Origin: Caldilineaceae bacterium
GTDB lineage: Bacteria > Chloroflexota > Anaerolineae > Caldilineales > Caldilineaceae
Reading direction: 5' to 3'
DNA length: 64,000 nt
NCBI GenBank assembly: GCA_022824025.1
Contig: JAJEBF010000031.1
Span: forward strand, 62,001-126,000
Positions 27,019 through 36,332 of the stretch are shown here, in pieces. Each line of letters begins with the position of its first letter. Position 1 is the stretch's first letter. The notes beneath the pieces were generated by a model, which was given only the letters and a program-made list of their open reading frames with translations, did no database searches and was not told where the DNA came from. Both the position numbers and the translations under genes were made by a program.

Positions 27019-28464
27019 CTACTCCCTGAATATGACGCCCGCCTTCTCCAGTGGATGGGGGCCGACGTGCGTCAAAGATTCCGCCTCCCCCGCCGGCAGC
27101 ATCTTGCCGCGATTGGCCAGTGATAGACTGTCCACGCTGTGCCGCACGTCCTCCATCGCCTGCATCTCCACCGGCCCATACATTTTGGGAAGATACGCCC
27201 GCTTCTCCATGCCCACCCCATGCTCGCCCGTAATCGAACCCCCCAGGTCGACGCACAGCTCAAGGATTTCGCCGGCCAGCTCCTCCGCCCGTTCCAACGC
27301 GCCCTCCTCCCGGCCGTCAAACAGGATCAACGGGTGCAGATTCCCGTCCCCCGCGTGGAACACATTCGCCACCTCTATGCCATAGCTGGCGCTCAGCCGG
27401 TCAATCTCCGCCAGCGCGTCGCCAAGCCGGCTGCGAGGTACGACCCCGTCCTGCACAATATAGTCCGGGGCCAGCCGACCCACTGCCGAAAACGCCGCTT
27501 TGCGTCCCTTCCAGATGCGTGCGCGTTCATCCGCGGTCTGGGCCATGCGCACCTCAAGCGGCGCGGTCTCCTCGATCAGCTGCATCAGTTGCGCGAACTC
27601 TGCCTCCACCGCGCCCGCTTCCCCCTCCAATTCGACGATAAGCAGCGCTGGCGCCTTCGGATACCCCGCCTTTGCCCCCACCTCCGCCGCCTTGATCGCC
27701 AGCGCGTCCATGATCTCGATCGCGCCCGGCAGCAGGCCCGAAGCAACCACCGCCGTCACCGCGTCCCCCGCTGCATGCAGCGAATCGTAGGCCGCCAGCA
27801 CCGTACGATACGTCTCCGGGATCGGCAGCAGCCGCAGCGTGATCTCCAGCGCTACGCCGAACAGCCCCTCGCTGCCCACGAAAAAGCCCGGCAGATCAGG
27901 ACCGACCCCTTCCAGGCTCTCGCCGCCAAGCGTCGCGACCTCGCCATCGGGCAGCGCAACCGTCATCCCCAATACATGGTTGCTCGTCATTCCATATTTC
28001 AGGCAGTGCGCCCCGCCCGAGTTGAAGGCCACGTTTCCCCCAATCGTGCATATCGACTGGCTGGACGGATCGGGCGCATAGTAGAGGCCATGCGGCTTCG
28101 CAGCTTCCGACACCTTCAGATTGATGACGCCAGGCTCGACAACAGCAATGCGCTCCGCCGCATCCAGCCGCAAAATCCGGTCCAGCCGGTTGAGCGCAAT
28201 CACAATCCCGTCCGCGATCGGCAGCGAACCGCCCGACAGACTGGTGCCGCTCCCCCTCGCAACGAATGGCGTCTCGTGCTCATGGCAGAGGCGGATCGTC
28301 TCGATCACCTCCTCCCGGTCCTGCGGGATCACCACCGCCGCCGGTCTCTGCTGAAATGCCGTCAGCGCGTCCGACTCGTATGCCATAAGCTGGGCCGGTC
28401 GCGTCAGGAGACGGTCAGCCCCATACTTGCGCGCCAGCGCCTGCATCAACGGGTGCACGCTCAC
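27019..28464 (-). CDS. glcD: glycolate oxidase FAD-linked subunit GlcD
   Basis: A 481-residue FAD-linked oxidase. The PCMH FAD loop reads [15 protein letters not shown] (66-80), and further on [20 protein letters not shown]. The C-terminal [13 protein letters not shown] near residue 430 is the D-lactate dehydrogenase/GlcD signature. It oxidises glycolate (or D-lactate) and passes electrons to GlcF. The GTG start at 28464 overlaps the stop codon of the XdhC-like gene by 4 bp (GTGA), tying the glycolate genes to the molybdenum-hydroxylase cluster by translational coupling. Confidence 0.93.
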   Translation of the reverse strand: MSVHPLMQALARKYGADRLLTRPAQLMAYESDALTAFQQRPAAVVIPQDREEVIETIRLCHEHETPFVARGSGTSLSGGSLPIADGIVIALNRLDRILRLDAAERIAVVEPGVINLKVSEAAKPHGLYYAPDPSSQSICTIGGNVAFNSGGAHCLKYGMTSNHVLGMTVALPDGEVATLGGESLEGVGPDLPGFFVGSEGLFGVALEITLRLLPIPETYRTVLAAYDSLHAAGDAVTAVVASGLLPGAIEIMDALAIKAAEVGAKAGYPKAPALLIVELEGEAGAVEAEFAQLMQLIEETAPLEVRMAQTADERARIWKGRKAAFSAVGRLAPDYIVQDGVVPRSRLGDALAEIDRLSASYGIEVANVFHAGDGNLHPLILFDGREEGALERAEELAGEILELCVDLGGSITGEHGVGMEKRAYLPKMYGPVEMQAMEDVRHSVDSLSLANRGKMLPAGEAESLTHVGPHPLEKAGVIFRE

Positions 28465-29237
28465 TCGCGCCCCTCCTTACTGCGATCGGTGCGGCGATTG
28501 CGTACCTGTACGATCTCCGCCATAATCGCCAGCGCGATCTCCTCCGGGCTGCGCCCGCCCAGGTCGAGCCCAATCGGCGCGTGGATGCGGGCAATCTGTT
28601 CGTCGCTCATGCCGGCCTCGCGCAGGACAGCCACCCTCTTCGCATGCGTCCGCTTAGATCCCAGCGCGCCAACATATCCCACCGGATGGCCCAGGGCATG
28701 GATCAGGGCCGGTGTGTCCAGCTTTTCGTCATGCGTCAAAGTGACGAAATACGTGGATTCCGACAACGTCATCTCCTGCAGCGCGTCCTCGGGCCAGCTC
28801 CGAACCAACTCGTCAGCATGGTCGAACCGGTCCTGGGTGGCAAAGATCTGCCGGGCGTCAATCACAACCGTGTACAGCCCGAGCGCCTTGGCAAAAGTGA
28901 CAAGCGGAATCGCGATGTGAACCGCGCCCACGATCACCAGCTTCTCCTGCGGCACATGGACGTCGATGAGCAGGTCCCATTCGCGGCCTTCTGCCGCAAT
29001 CGTAACGCGGGTCGTTCCCCCCGCCTCCATCGCGTCCTTGGCCCGCTCGACAGCAGCCTGGTCAAGCGCCCCGTTCCCCAAAGATCCTGCGGTCGCGATG
29101 GCGGAGCCGCGTTCCCGAGAAGCCGCTCGCCGCGCCAGCAGCTTGCCTCCCACTTTCTCCCCGCCAAGCACCGTCACCACGGCGCACAGTTCATCCTCCC
29201 GGATGGCCTGCGCGACCTGATCGAAAAGTTCAGCCAC
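28461..29237 (-). CDS. XdhC/CoxF-like maturation protein, C-terminal Rossmann type
   Basis: About 258 residues from a GTG at 29237 with GGAAGGA just upstream; the longer open frame upstream overlaps the next XdhC-like gene and is spurious. The protein ends in the XdhC Rossmann domain ([21 protein letters not shown] then [10 protein letters not shown]), and [18 protein letters not shown] is the conserved XdhC tail. XdhC proteins deliver sulfurated molybdenum cofactor to xanthine-dehydrogenase-type enzymes. The glycine motif reads GAVH where GAGH is usual. It is 16 bp after the small XdhC-N gene, and together they equal one full-length XdhC. Confidence 0.85.
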   Translation of the reverse strand: MAELFDQVAQAIREDELCAVVTVLGGEKVGGKLLARRAASRERGSAIATAGSLGNGALDQAAVERAKDAMEAGGTTRVTIAAEGREWDLLIDVHVPQEKLVIVGAVHIAIPLVTFAKALGLYTVVIDARQIFATQDRFDHADELVRSWPEDALQEMTLSESTYFVTLTHDEKLDTPALIHALGHPVGYVGALGSKRTHAKRVAVLREAGMSDEQIARIHAPIGLDLGGRSPEEIALAIMAEIVQVRNRRTDRSKEGRE

Positions 29238-29253
29238 GTTTTCCTTCCAGAGT

Positions 29254-29568
29254 CTACCAGTCCAGTGGTTCGATAAAGACCTCGATCGTGCCGCCGCAGG
29301 CCAGGCCGACCTCCCACGCCGTCTCATCCGCGATGCCGTAGGAAACAAGGCGCGGCGCGCCCGAAGACAACACCTCCAGCGCTTCCTGCACAGTGGCGCT
29401 TTCCACACATCCGCCGCTGACCGAACCGACCATCGCGCCGTCTTCCGATACGGCCAGTTTCGCCCCCAGCGGCCGCGGCGCCGAACCGTACACCTGCACG
29501 ACAGTAGCCAGCGCAACCCGCTTGCCCGCCTGCCGCCATCCGTCAATATCCGCCAGAATCTCTTTCAT
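29254..29568 (-). CDS. small XdhC/CoxI-domain protein
   Basis: A 104-residue protein equal to the N-terminal XdhC_CoxI domain: VALATVVQVYGSAPRPLGAK (about 18-37), then VGSVSGGCVESATVQEA with the conserved cysteine, ending in ACGGTIEVFIEPL. The conserved cysteine is the likely cofactor or sulfur contact in XdhC. The domain is separate from the Rossmann half encoded just downstream, so the maturation factor is split. A 118-bp gap precedes it after coxE. Confidence 0.85.
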   Translation of the reverse strand: MKEILADIDGWRQAGKRVALATVVQVYGSAPRPLGAKLAVSEDGAMVGSVSGGCVESATVQEALEVLSSGAPRLVSYGIADETAWEVGLACGGTIEVFIEPLDW

Positions 29569-29686
29569 CGGAACACTCGCCTCCCCGCAATCCGGTCATT
29601 ATCCAGCCGCCTCAGTCAGCCATCAAAATGGCGAAGGGCCGAACCACACGGACCGCCTCGCTTCAAAGCGGCAGCCCACCCTGTTC

Positions 29687-30874
29687 TCATGTCCGCGCGT
29701 CCGCCATCACCTGCGCCAGCTGCTCCAGGCTTATCAGATTATGCACTGGCAGAAACTCGTCGGTATGCGGCAACGCCGCCCGGATTCCACGCGTGAGCGG
29801 CTCGTAGCTGGGCGAGCCGAGCAGAGGGTTGAGCCAGATTAGTCGATGACAGCTGCGCTGCAACCGGCCCATCTCCGTCCCCAGCAACTCCGGATCTCCC
29901 CGGTCCCAACCGTCGCTGATCACCAGAACGATGGCCCCCTGCCCGCAAACGCGCCGCGCCCAGTCAAAATTGAAGGCCCTGATCGCTTCTCCTATGCGCG
30001 TGCCCCCGGCCCAATCATGCACGGCCTCGGCGGTCTGGTTCAGCGCCAAATCAATGTCCCGTCGCCGCAGATGCCGCGTGATTCGGGTCAACCGGGTGCT
30101 GAAAACGAACGCCTCCACCCTGTCCAGCGCATGGGTGATCGAGTAGAGAAACTGCAACAGGACGCGGCTGTAGCGATCCATCGAACCGCTGATATCGGCA
30201 AGCGCCACGATCGGGCGCCGCCTCCGCTTTCGCTCGCGCCGCGCAATCACCATCGGTTCCCCGCCATACCGCACGTTCTGGCGCAGCGACCTGCGCAGGT
30301 CGACCAGGTCGCCGCTGCTCGATGGCGCCCGCCGCCTCGTCCGCCGTTCCGCCGGTGACCACTGCAGCTGTTGCATGAACGTCCGCACCTGCTGCAACTC
30401 AAACTCGGTCATCGTCGCAAAGTCACGGCTGCGCAGGGCTTCCACGCTGCTGTACGTGTAGATTTTCTCGACAAGGGGCTCTTGATCCACCTGCTGGGGG
30501 CCGTCCTGATTTTCGCGGTTGGCGCGTATCAGGCGGTACTGAATCTCTCCCTGCGGCGTGCGCTGCAGCAGTTCACCAAGATTGATCCGGGCCAGCTCCT
30601 GTCTCTCCCGCGCCCGCCAGAACAGCTCAAACGCCTCGTCGAAAAGCTCCAGATGCTCCTGCCTGCTGACGAGAATCGCCCTGGCCGCGTCCCGCGCCTG
30701 CGCCTTGACCCGTAAATTGATCTGCGTCAGCGCTTCCGCCAGGTCGAGAATCTGGGTCGGTGTGACAGGAATGCTCAACCCGCGCAGCAGGCGGGCGAAA
30801 AGCAACATATTCTGCAGAAAATTCCCATCAGCGCCGTTGATTGGTGGAGAGTCAGGAGTCGTTTGGGACTGCAC
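29687..30874 (-). CDS. coxE: CoxE-like VWA-domain protein
   Basis: A 395-residue protein of the CoxE/VWA_CoxE family. The N-terminal helical part is followed by a basic patch (ARRERKRRRRPIVALADISGS) and a metal-ion-dependent adhesion site DxSxS (DISGS, about residue 231). A later VISDGWDRGDPELL also matches. In Oligotropha CoxE works with the CoxD ATPase to complete the Mo-Cu centre of CO dehydrogenase. The GTG start overlaps the coxD stop by one base (TAGTG), so the two are coupled. Confidence 0.85.
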   Translation of the reverse strand: MQSQTTPDSPPINGADGNFLQNMLLFARLLRGLSIPVTPTQILDLAEALTQINLRVKAQARDAARAILVSRQEHLELFDEAFELFWRARERQELARINLGELLQRTPQGEIQYRLIRANRENQDGPQQVDQEPLVEKIYTYSSVEALRSRDFATMTEFELQQVRTFMQQLQWSPAERRTRRRAPSSSGDLVDLRRSLRQNVRYGGEPMVIARRERKRRRRPIVALADISGSMDRYSRVLLQFLYSITHALDRVEAFVFSTRLTRITRHLRRRDIDLALNQTAEAVHDWAGGTRIGEAIRAFNFDWARRVCGQGAIVLVISDGWDRGDPELLGTEMGRLQRSCHRLIWLNPLLGSPSYEPLTRGIRAALPHTDEFLPVHNLISLEQLAQVMADART

Positions 30875-31845
30875 TATTCATTGACCGCCGCAGACTTTCG
30901 CAGCACTTGCACGATCTCGCGAACGGTTTGGCCCTGCACCTTTTCGATGTCGTCCCGGTATTTGAGCAGTACGCCCAATGTTTCGTCGACGACATGCTCG
31001 GTCAGCTCCTCCTGATCGAGCGCCGTGAGGGCATTCATCCAGTCCAGCGTCTCAGCAACCCCCGGGAACTTGTACAGCTCCCCGCGCCGCAACTCCTGCA
31101 CAAAACCAACAACCTGACGCGAAAGCCGTTCCGACGCGTCCGGCGCCTTCGCCCGCAGGATCGCATACTCCTTCTCAAAGCTCGGATAGTCGATCCAGTG
31201 GTACAGGCAGCGCCGTTTCAGCGCATCATGTATCTCGCGAGTCCGGTTGGACGTGATCACCACAACCGGCGGTGTCGCCGCCCGAATCGTGCCAATCTCC
31301 GGTATCGTGATCTGAAAATCGCTCAGGACTTCCAGCAGAAACGCTTCAAACTCCTCGTCAGCCCTGTCCAACTCATCGATCAATAGGATCGGCGCCTTCC
31401 CGTTCTGCCGCTCGCGGCTGTCTATCGCCTCCAAAAGCGGCCGCCGCAGCAAAAACGTGTCGCTGAACAAATCCTGGATTGCCGACTCCCGCAACGCCCG
31501 GCCCGTTTGTCCATCGAACTCTGACGTCGCCTGTCTGGCCGGCTCCGTCGCCTCCATCAACCGGATCTGGAGCATCTGGCGCGCGTAGTTCCACTCATAT
31601 ACCGCCGTGCTCACATCCAACCCCTCGTAACACTGGAGCCGGATCAGACGCGTGTCAAGCATCTGTGACAGAATCTTCGCCACTTCGGTCTTGCCGACGC
31701 CCGCCTCTCCCTCCAGGAACAAGGGACGCTTCAGTTTGAGGGCAAGGAAAACGGCCGTCGCAAGGCTATGGTCCGCAATGTACGCCTTCGTGCGCAACGC
31801 GTCAGCGACGGATTCAACCGAGGGCAACTGGTTTGGAGTGATCAT
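30874..31845 (-). CDS. coxD: CoxD-like MoxR-family AAA+ ATPase
   Basis: A 323-residue MoxR ATPase with Walker A GEAGVGKTE (about 45-53), Walker B LLIDELDRADEEF (about 152-164), sensor-1 VITSNRTREIHDAL and arginine-finger region RCLYHWIDYP. MoxR proteins act as chaperones with VWA partners. CoxD is needed to sulfurate and insert copper in the CO dehydrogenase centre. It overlaps the P-loop kinase-like gene upstream by 4 bp (ATGA) and coxE downstream by 1 bp. Confidence 0.9.
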   Translation of the reverse strand: MITPNQLPSVESVADALRTKAYIADHSLATAVFLALKLKRPLFLEGEAGVGKTEVAKILSQMLDTRLIRLQCYEGLDVSTAVYEWNYARQMLQIRLMEATEPARQATSEFDGQTGRALRESAIQDLFSDTFLLRRPLLEAIDSRERQNGKAPILLIDELDRADEEFEAFLLEVLSDFQITIPEIGTIRAATPPVVVITSNRTREIHDALKRRCLYHWIDYPSFEKEYAILRAKAPDASERLSRQVVGFVQELRRGELYKFPGVAETLDWMNALTALDQEELTEHVVDETLGVLLKYRDDIEKVQGQTVREIVQVLRKSAAVNE

Positions 31846-32384
31846 GGGGGCGTCGATAAATTGGGATGAACTGTTGTCCGCAGCCAGTGCAAGGCCTCTT
31901 GCGGCTCCTGGAACCGGATCACCTGCAGGTGTTTGAACTTGTCGTTGTCTAAAAGCGGCAGATACTTCTTACGGTAGCGGCGATGACTGGTGAGGGCATA
32001 CCAGATGATGCTGTTGCGCCCAACTGAGTTGCCCAAAGTCTCGCGATTGCCGCTCCAAAGCTCCTGTCTCGACAGCATACGCCTGAACGTCCGCCGGATC
32101 ACGCGCCCCATTACCCGGGCCAGTCCGTAATCCAGCCATACCAGATGCGTGGCGCGGCCCCACACGATGTCTCGGGCCTGGCTGTAGTTGCCGTCTACGA
32201 CCCAGGCATCCCCCGCGGTCGCCGCTTGCACGCGCCCGCGAAAAACAGGCCTGGACGCGGCCTGCCAGTTCGCTTCCCAGAAAAGCGCGTCTAACTCGAC
32301 GTGCGGCAATGACAGCTTCTGGGCTATCTGCCGCGCCAGCGTCGTCTTGCCCGAGCCGCTGACGCCGACCACAACGAGACGCAT
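31842..32384 (-). CDS. small P-loop NTPase, adenylate-kinase-like (FlaR/topology-modulation type)
   Basis: A 180-residue protein with an N-terminal Walker A, GVSGSGKTT (7-15), then HVELDALFWEANW and WVVDGNYS. These are marks of the adenylate-kinase-related family sometimes named DNA topology modulation protein FlaR. A lid-like arginine-rich stretch (RVIRRTFRRMLSRQELW) follows. The substrate is unknown. It overlaps coxD by 4 bp and lies between coxM and coxD, a position not standard for cox clusters, so a role in cofactor maturation is possible but only inferred. Confidence 0.75.
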   Translation of the reverse strand: MRLVVVGVSGSGKTTLARQIAQKLSLPHVELDALFWEANWQAASRPVFRGRVQAATAGDAWVVDGNYSQARDIVWGRATHLVWLDYGLARVMGRVIRRTFRRMLSRQELWSGNRETLGNSVGRNSIIWYALTSHRRYRKKYLPLLDNDKFKHLQVIRFQEPQEALHWLRTTVHPNLSTPP

Positions 32385-32476
32385 GAACTGCCGCGGATCG
32401 TAACGAGCGGCAAATGAGCTGTGTCTTCACCCGCCGCCCGCTACGCCCCGCGATTCCTTCTACGATTCCTAAGCTG

Positions 32477-33334
32477 TTACGCTCTGTCTCGCGCCGTGCG
32501 CAGAGCCTGCGCGCCCAGCGCTCTCGCCAGCTCCTGCCGGTAGCCGGCCGAGGCAAACATGTCCCCCGTCGCGTCTGGAATGGACATGCCGCTCAACGCG
32601 CTGTCGATCGCGCCGTCGCTCAGGTCGGAACCCACCAGGCCCGACGCCGCAGCCGCCGCCGAAACCGCCGTGGCCGACACGCCGTTGAAACAGAGACTCG
32701 CTCCCGTGCAGCTTCCGCCTGCGTCGCGCGTCACCACCGCCGCCGCGCCGCACAGCGCATAGCCGGAAGCCGGATGCTCGAACTTCACGTATGCCGAACC
32801 GGTTCCCGCCCCTGCTGCCGGAATCTCGACCTCGGTGAGAATCTCATCCGCCTGCAGCGCAGTCATCATCAGATCGACAAAGAAATCCGACGCGCTGACC
32901 GAACGGCTGCCGCCCGACCCCGCCACATGCAGTGTCGCGCCCAGCGCCAGCGCCGCCGCCGGCAGATCCGACGCCGGGTCAGCATGCGAAAGATTGCCCC
33001 CGATCGTGCCGCGGTATCGTACCTGGCGGTCGCCGATCTGGCCGGCCGCCTCCGCAAGCAACGGCGCGGCCTCCTGTACATCAGCCGAATTGGCTATCTC
33101 ATTGTACGTGACACACGCGCCGATGCGCAGACTGCCGTTGGAACGGCTGATGCTCTGCAATGCGTCAATGCGCCCGATGTCCACCAGCGCGGCAGGCGCA
33201 GCCAGCCGCAGCTTCATCACCGGAATCAGACTGTGCCCGCCTGCCAGAACTTTGGCATCAGGATTGTCAGCGAGGATCTGAACCGCCTCCTGAACGGATG
33301 ACGGGCGATGGTAATCGAATTTAGATGGGTACAT
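32477..33334 (-). CDS. coxM: CoxM-like FAD-binding subunit of a molybdenum hydroxylase
   Basis: About 285 residues from the ATG at 33334 (GGGAG upstream), opening MYPSKFDYHRPSSVQEAV as CoxM and xanthine dehydrogenase FAD subunits do. The FAD-binding AGGHSLIPVMKLRLA (about 32-46) and TIGGNLSHADPASDLPAA (about 104-121) are intact. A CODH FAD C-terminal domain follows. It transfers electrons from the iron-sulfur subunit to the quinone pool. It is third in the coxS-coxL-coxM order. Confidence 0.92.
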   Translation of the reverse strand: MYPSKFDYHRPSSVQEAVQILADNPDAKVLAGGHSLIPVMKLRLAAPAALVDIGRIDALQSISRSNGSLRIGACVTYNEIANSADVQEAAPLLAEAAGQIGDRQVRYRGTIGGNLSHADPASDLPAAALALGATLHVAGSGGSRSVSASDFFVDLMMTALQADEILTEVEIPAAGAGTGSAYVKFEHPASGYALCGAAAVVTRDAGGSCTGASLCFNGVSATAVSAAAAASGLVGSDLSDGAIDSALSGMSIPDATGDMFASAGYRQELARALGAQALRTARDRA

Positions 33335-33455
33335 TCGTTTTACTCCCGTTGTGCGCTTCCAGCTCTCCGCTTTCAGTGAAACAAGGCTGGCCGTCAACCA
33401 GGACGGCCGTCAACCCGAAAGTTGGCCGCTGCCACTGAAAGCGTTAAGCCAAAAG

Positions 33456-35813
33456 CTAGTTCATTGCGTTCCAGACCTTTTCCGATGTCACCGGCATGTC
33501 GATGTGGTTCACGCCGAAAGGAGACAGCGCGTCCACCACCGCATTCACAACAGCGGCCGGAGAAGCGATCGTGCCCGCTTCGCCCACGCCTTTAACGCCG
33601 AGCGGATTGTGCGGGCAGGGGGTCACGGTGCGGTCGGTTTCGAAGGAGGGCAGGAAGTGGGCCTTCGGCACCGCATAGTCCAGCATCGTGCCGCTCAGCA
33701 GATTGGCGCCGTCATCGTAGACAGCCGTCTCATAAAGAGACTGCCCCACGCCCTGCGCAATGCCGCCGTGTACCTGTCCATCCACAATCATCGGGTTGAT
33801 GACATTGCCCACGTCGTCCACCGCAAGATAGCGCTTCAGATCAACCTGGCCCGTGCTGGCGCAAACCTCGACCACCGCGATATGCGTGCCAAACGGGAAT
33901 ACGAAGTTGGCCGGATCGTAGAAGCTCGTCGCCTCCAGCGCCGGCTCGATTCCCTTCGGCAGATTGTGCGCAAGATACGCCTGCAACGCTACATCCGGCA
34001 GAGACTGGGCCTGATCCGGGGAGCCCTTGACGAAGAAGTTGCCATCCTCAAACTCCAGATCCTCCTCGGCTGCCTCAAGCAGGTGGGCGGCGATTGTCCT
34101 CGCCTTGTCAACCACCTTTTCTGCCGCGGACGCGATCGCGCTCCCGCCCGTCGCCGCGCTGCGGCTGCCGTACGTGCCCCAGCCGTGCGGCATGACGCCG
34201 GAATCACCCTCGATTACGTCGATATCGTCATATGGAACACCGAGCGCGCTCGCGACGATCTGCGCAAAGGTGGTCTCGTGCCCCTGTCCGTGGCCGGAAC
34301 AGCCGCTGTACACCGTCACCTTGCCGGTGGCGTGAACGCGCACAACCGCGCTTTCCCACTGGCCCGCCTGCGCGCCCAGCGAACCAACTACCGCCGAAGG
34401 CGCCAGGCCGCACGCCTCGATGTACGTGGAGAGGCCGATGCCCAGATATTTGCCCTCTTCTCTCGCCGCCGCCTGCTCCTTGCGGAAGTCGTCGTATCCG
34501 ATCGCCTCCAGCGCCTTGTCCAGCGCGCCTTCATAGTTGCCGCTGTCATACTCAAGCGCAACCTGCGTCTGGTATGGAAAGGCGTCCGGCGAAACGAAAT
34601 TGCGTCGTCGGATCTCGGCCGGATCGATGCCGGAGACACGCGCGGCCTCGTCCACCAGACGTTCGACTATAAATGTGGCTTCGGGCCGGCCCGCACCACG
34701 GTACGCGTCAACAGGGACTGTGTGCGTGAAGACGCCGTATACATGGCAGTGGATCGCCGGCAGATCATACTCGCCGGACATCAGCGTGCCGTACAGATAG
34801 GTCGGCACCGCCGGCGCAAATGTCGACAGATACGCGCCCATCGCCGCGTATGTGTCCACGCGCAGCCCGATGAACCTGCCGTCAGCGTCCATCGCCAGCT
34901 CGCCGTGCGTCACGTGATCGCGGCCGTGCGCATCCGTCAGATAGGTCTCAGTTCGCGTCGCCGTCCACTTCACCGGCCGCCCAACCTGCATCGACGCCCA
35001 CGCGGCGATCGCCTCATCCGCGTAATGGTGAATCTTGCTGCCGAATCCGCCCCCCACTTCAGGCGCAATCACCCGGATCTTGTGCTCCGGCAGGCCCAGC
35101 GAAGCCAGGCTAATCAACAGCCGGTGAATGTGCGGATTCTGCGTCGTCATGTAGAGCGTCAACTCGCCCGTGATGCTGTTGTAATCCGCCAGCGCGGCGC
35201 GCGGCTCCATCGCATTCGGAATCAGGCGGTTGTTGACAATGTCCAGGCTGGCCACGTGGGCAGCATTGGCGAACGCCGCGTCCGTCTGCCCCTTGTCGCC
35301 AATCTCCCAATCGAAGGCGATGTTGTTGGGCGCCTCGTCATGCACCAGCGGCGCTCCGTCCTCCGTCGCCTTCTTGGGGTCGGCAACCCCATCGCGCGGA
35401 TCGTAATCCACATAAATCAAGTCCAGCGCGTCATGCGCCGTATACTGGTCTTCCGCCACCACGATCGCCACGCCGTCACCAACATAGCGCGTCGTATCCT
35501 TCGCCAGCATGTAATGCTCGGGAATCTTCATGTCCGGCAGCAGCCAGCCAACGGGAATGCCGCCCGGTACGCCGCTCGCCTCGATATCTTTGGCCGTGTA
35601 AACGGCAATCACGCCGTCCAGCGCCTCGGCTTCGCTGGCGTCGATTCCGTTTATCTTGGCGTGGGCGTAGTCGCTTCGCAATACCGTGCAGTAGACCATC
35701 CCTGACAGCTGAAGGTCATCTGTATATTTCGCCTGACCCGTAATCAGCTCAGGATCCTCTCTTCGGCGGATGGATGAACCGAATACACCCGCGCCGTTGC
35801 TTTCACCTGCCAT
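33456..35813 (-). CDS. coxL: CoxL-like molybdopterin-binding large subunit (form II, AYRGAGR)
   Basis: A 785-residue molybdenum hydroxylase of the xanthine dehydrogenase/CODH family. Motifs include QNPH (226-229), GGGFG (254-258), A370-YRGAGR-376 and the C-terminal GVKGVGEAGT containing the catalytic glutamate. Form-I (proven) CO dehydrogenases carry AYxCSFR at the active-site loop with a copper-binding cysteine. This protein has AYRGAGR with no cysteine, marking it as form II. CO oxidation by form II is disputed; purines, aldehydes or N-heterocycles are alternatives. It is flanked by coxS (15 bp upstream) and coxM. Confidence 0.9.
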   Translation of the reverse strand: MAGESNGAGVFGSSIRRREDPELITGQAKYTDDLQLSGMVYCTVLRSDYAHAKINGIDASEAEALDGVIAVYTAKDIEASGVPGGIPVGWLLPDMKIPEHYMLAKDTTRYVGDGVAIVVAEDQYTAHDALDLIYVDYDPRDGVADPKKATEDGAPLVHDEAPNNIAFDWEIGDKGQTDAAFANAAHVASLDIVNNRLIPNAMEPRAALADYNSITGELTLYMTTQNPHIHRLLISLASLGLPEHKIRVIAPEVGGGFGSKIHHYADEAIAAWASMQVGRPVKWTATRTETYLTDAHGRDHVTHGELAMDADGRFIGLRVDTYAAMGAYLSTFAPAVPTYLYGTLMSGEYDLPAIHCHVYGVFTHTVPVDAYRGAGRPEATFIVERLVDEAARVSGIDPAEIRRRNFVSPDAFPYQTQVALEYDSGNYEGALDKALEAIGYDDFRKEQAAAREEGKYLGIGLSTYIEACGLAPSAVVGSLGAQAGQWESAVVRVHATGKVTVYSGCSGHGQGHETTFAQIVASALGVPYDDIDVIEGDSGVMPHGWGTYGSRSAATGGSAIASAAEKVVDKARTIAAHLLEAAEEDLEFEDGNFFVKGSPDQAQSLPDVALQAYLAHNLPKGIEPALEATSFYDPANFVFPFGTHIAVVEVCASTGQVDLKRYLAVDDVGNVINPMIVDGQVHGGIAQGVGQSLYETAVYDDGANLLSGTMLDYAVPKAHFLPSFETDRTVTPCPHNPLGVKGVGEAGTIASPAAVVNAVVDALSPFGVNHIDMPVTSEKVWNAMN

Positions 35814-35828
35814 ATTCCAGTTCCTCCT

Positions 35829-36296
35829 TTAGCCGTTCATCGTCTCGGCGGCAGCCTGCACCGCACGCACGATATTATGATATCCGGTACAGCGGCACAG
35901 ATTCCCCTCCAACCCATGGCGAATCTCATCTTCACTCGGCTGCGGGTTCGAGTTCAAAAGGTCGACGCAGGAAATAATCATGCCCGGCGTGCAAAAGCCG
36001 CACTGCAGCCCATGGTTGTCCCAGAAAGCCTGCTGCATTGGATGATATTCCCCGTTGGCCAGGCCCTCGATCGTTGTTACCTCGCTGCCGTCTGCCTGAA
36101 CCGCCAGAACGGTACACGATTTGACCGCCTGCCCATCGAGCAGGATCGTGCAGGAGCCGCACTGGCTCGTATCGCAACCGATCTTCGTGCCCGTCAGGCC
36201 CAGTTCCTCGCGCAGGAGATGCGCAAGAAGCAGCCTCGGCTCAACCTCCTTGCTGACGCTGGCGCCATTGACCTCCAGTTCGATGGATATACCCAT
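35829..36296 (-). CDS. coxS: CoxS-like 2Fe-2S subunit of a molybdenum hydroxylase
   Basis: A 155-residue protein with all eight cluster cysteines: C41, C46, C49 and C61 for the plant-type cluster, and C99, C102, C134 and C136 for the proximal cluster. The family signatures [10 protein letters not shown] and [10 protein letters not shown] are intact. It relays electrons from the molybdenum centre to the FAD subunit. It starts 36 bp after the coxG stop and ends 15 bp before coxL. Confidence 0.94.
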   Translation of the reverse strand: MGISIELEVNGASVSKEVEPRLLLAHLLREELGLTGTKIGCDTSQCGSCTILLDGQAVKSCTVLAVQADGSEVTTIEGLANGEYHPMQQAFWDNHGLQCGFCTPGMIISCVDLLNSNPQPSEDEIRHGLEGNLCRCTGYHNIVRAVQAAAETMNG

Positions 36297-36332
36297 TGAG
36301 CTTCCTCCTCTTTTGGAGTTTTGAAGAAATAC

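Noticed and set aside
26882..27256. N-terminal extension of the sugar dehydrogenase into glcD
   Set aside because: The extension is Gly/Arg-rich and overlaps glcD in another frame. A GTG at 26881 gives a clean lipoprotein signal peptide.
27139..28920. A 593-codon plus-strand open frame opposite glcD and the XdhC gene
   Set aside because: Arg/Gln/His-rich composition, no domain, and it crosses two real genes on the other strand.
33351..35705. A 784-codon plus-strand open frame opposite coxL
   Set aside because: It is Arg/His/Val-rich low-complexity translation, an antisense shadow of coxL, which has every expected active-site motif.
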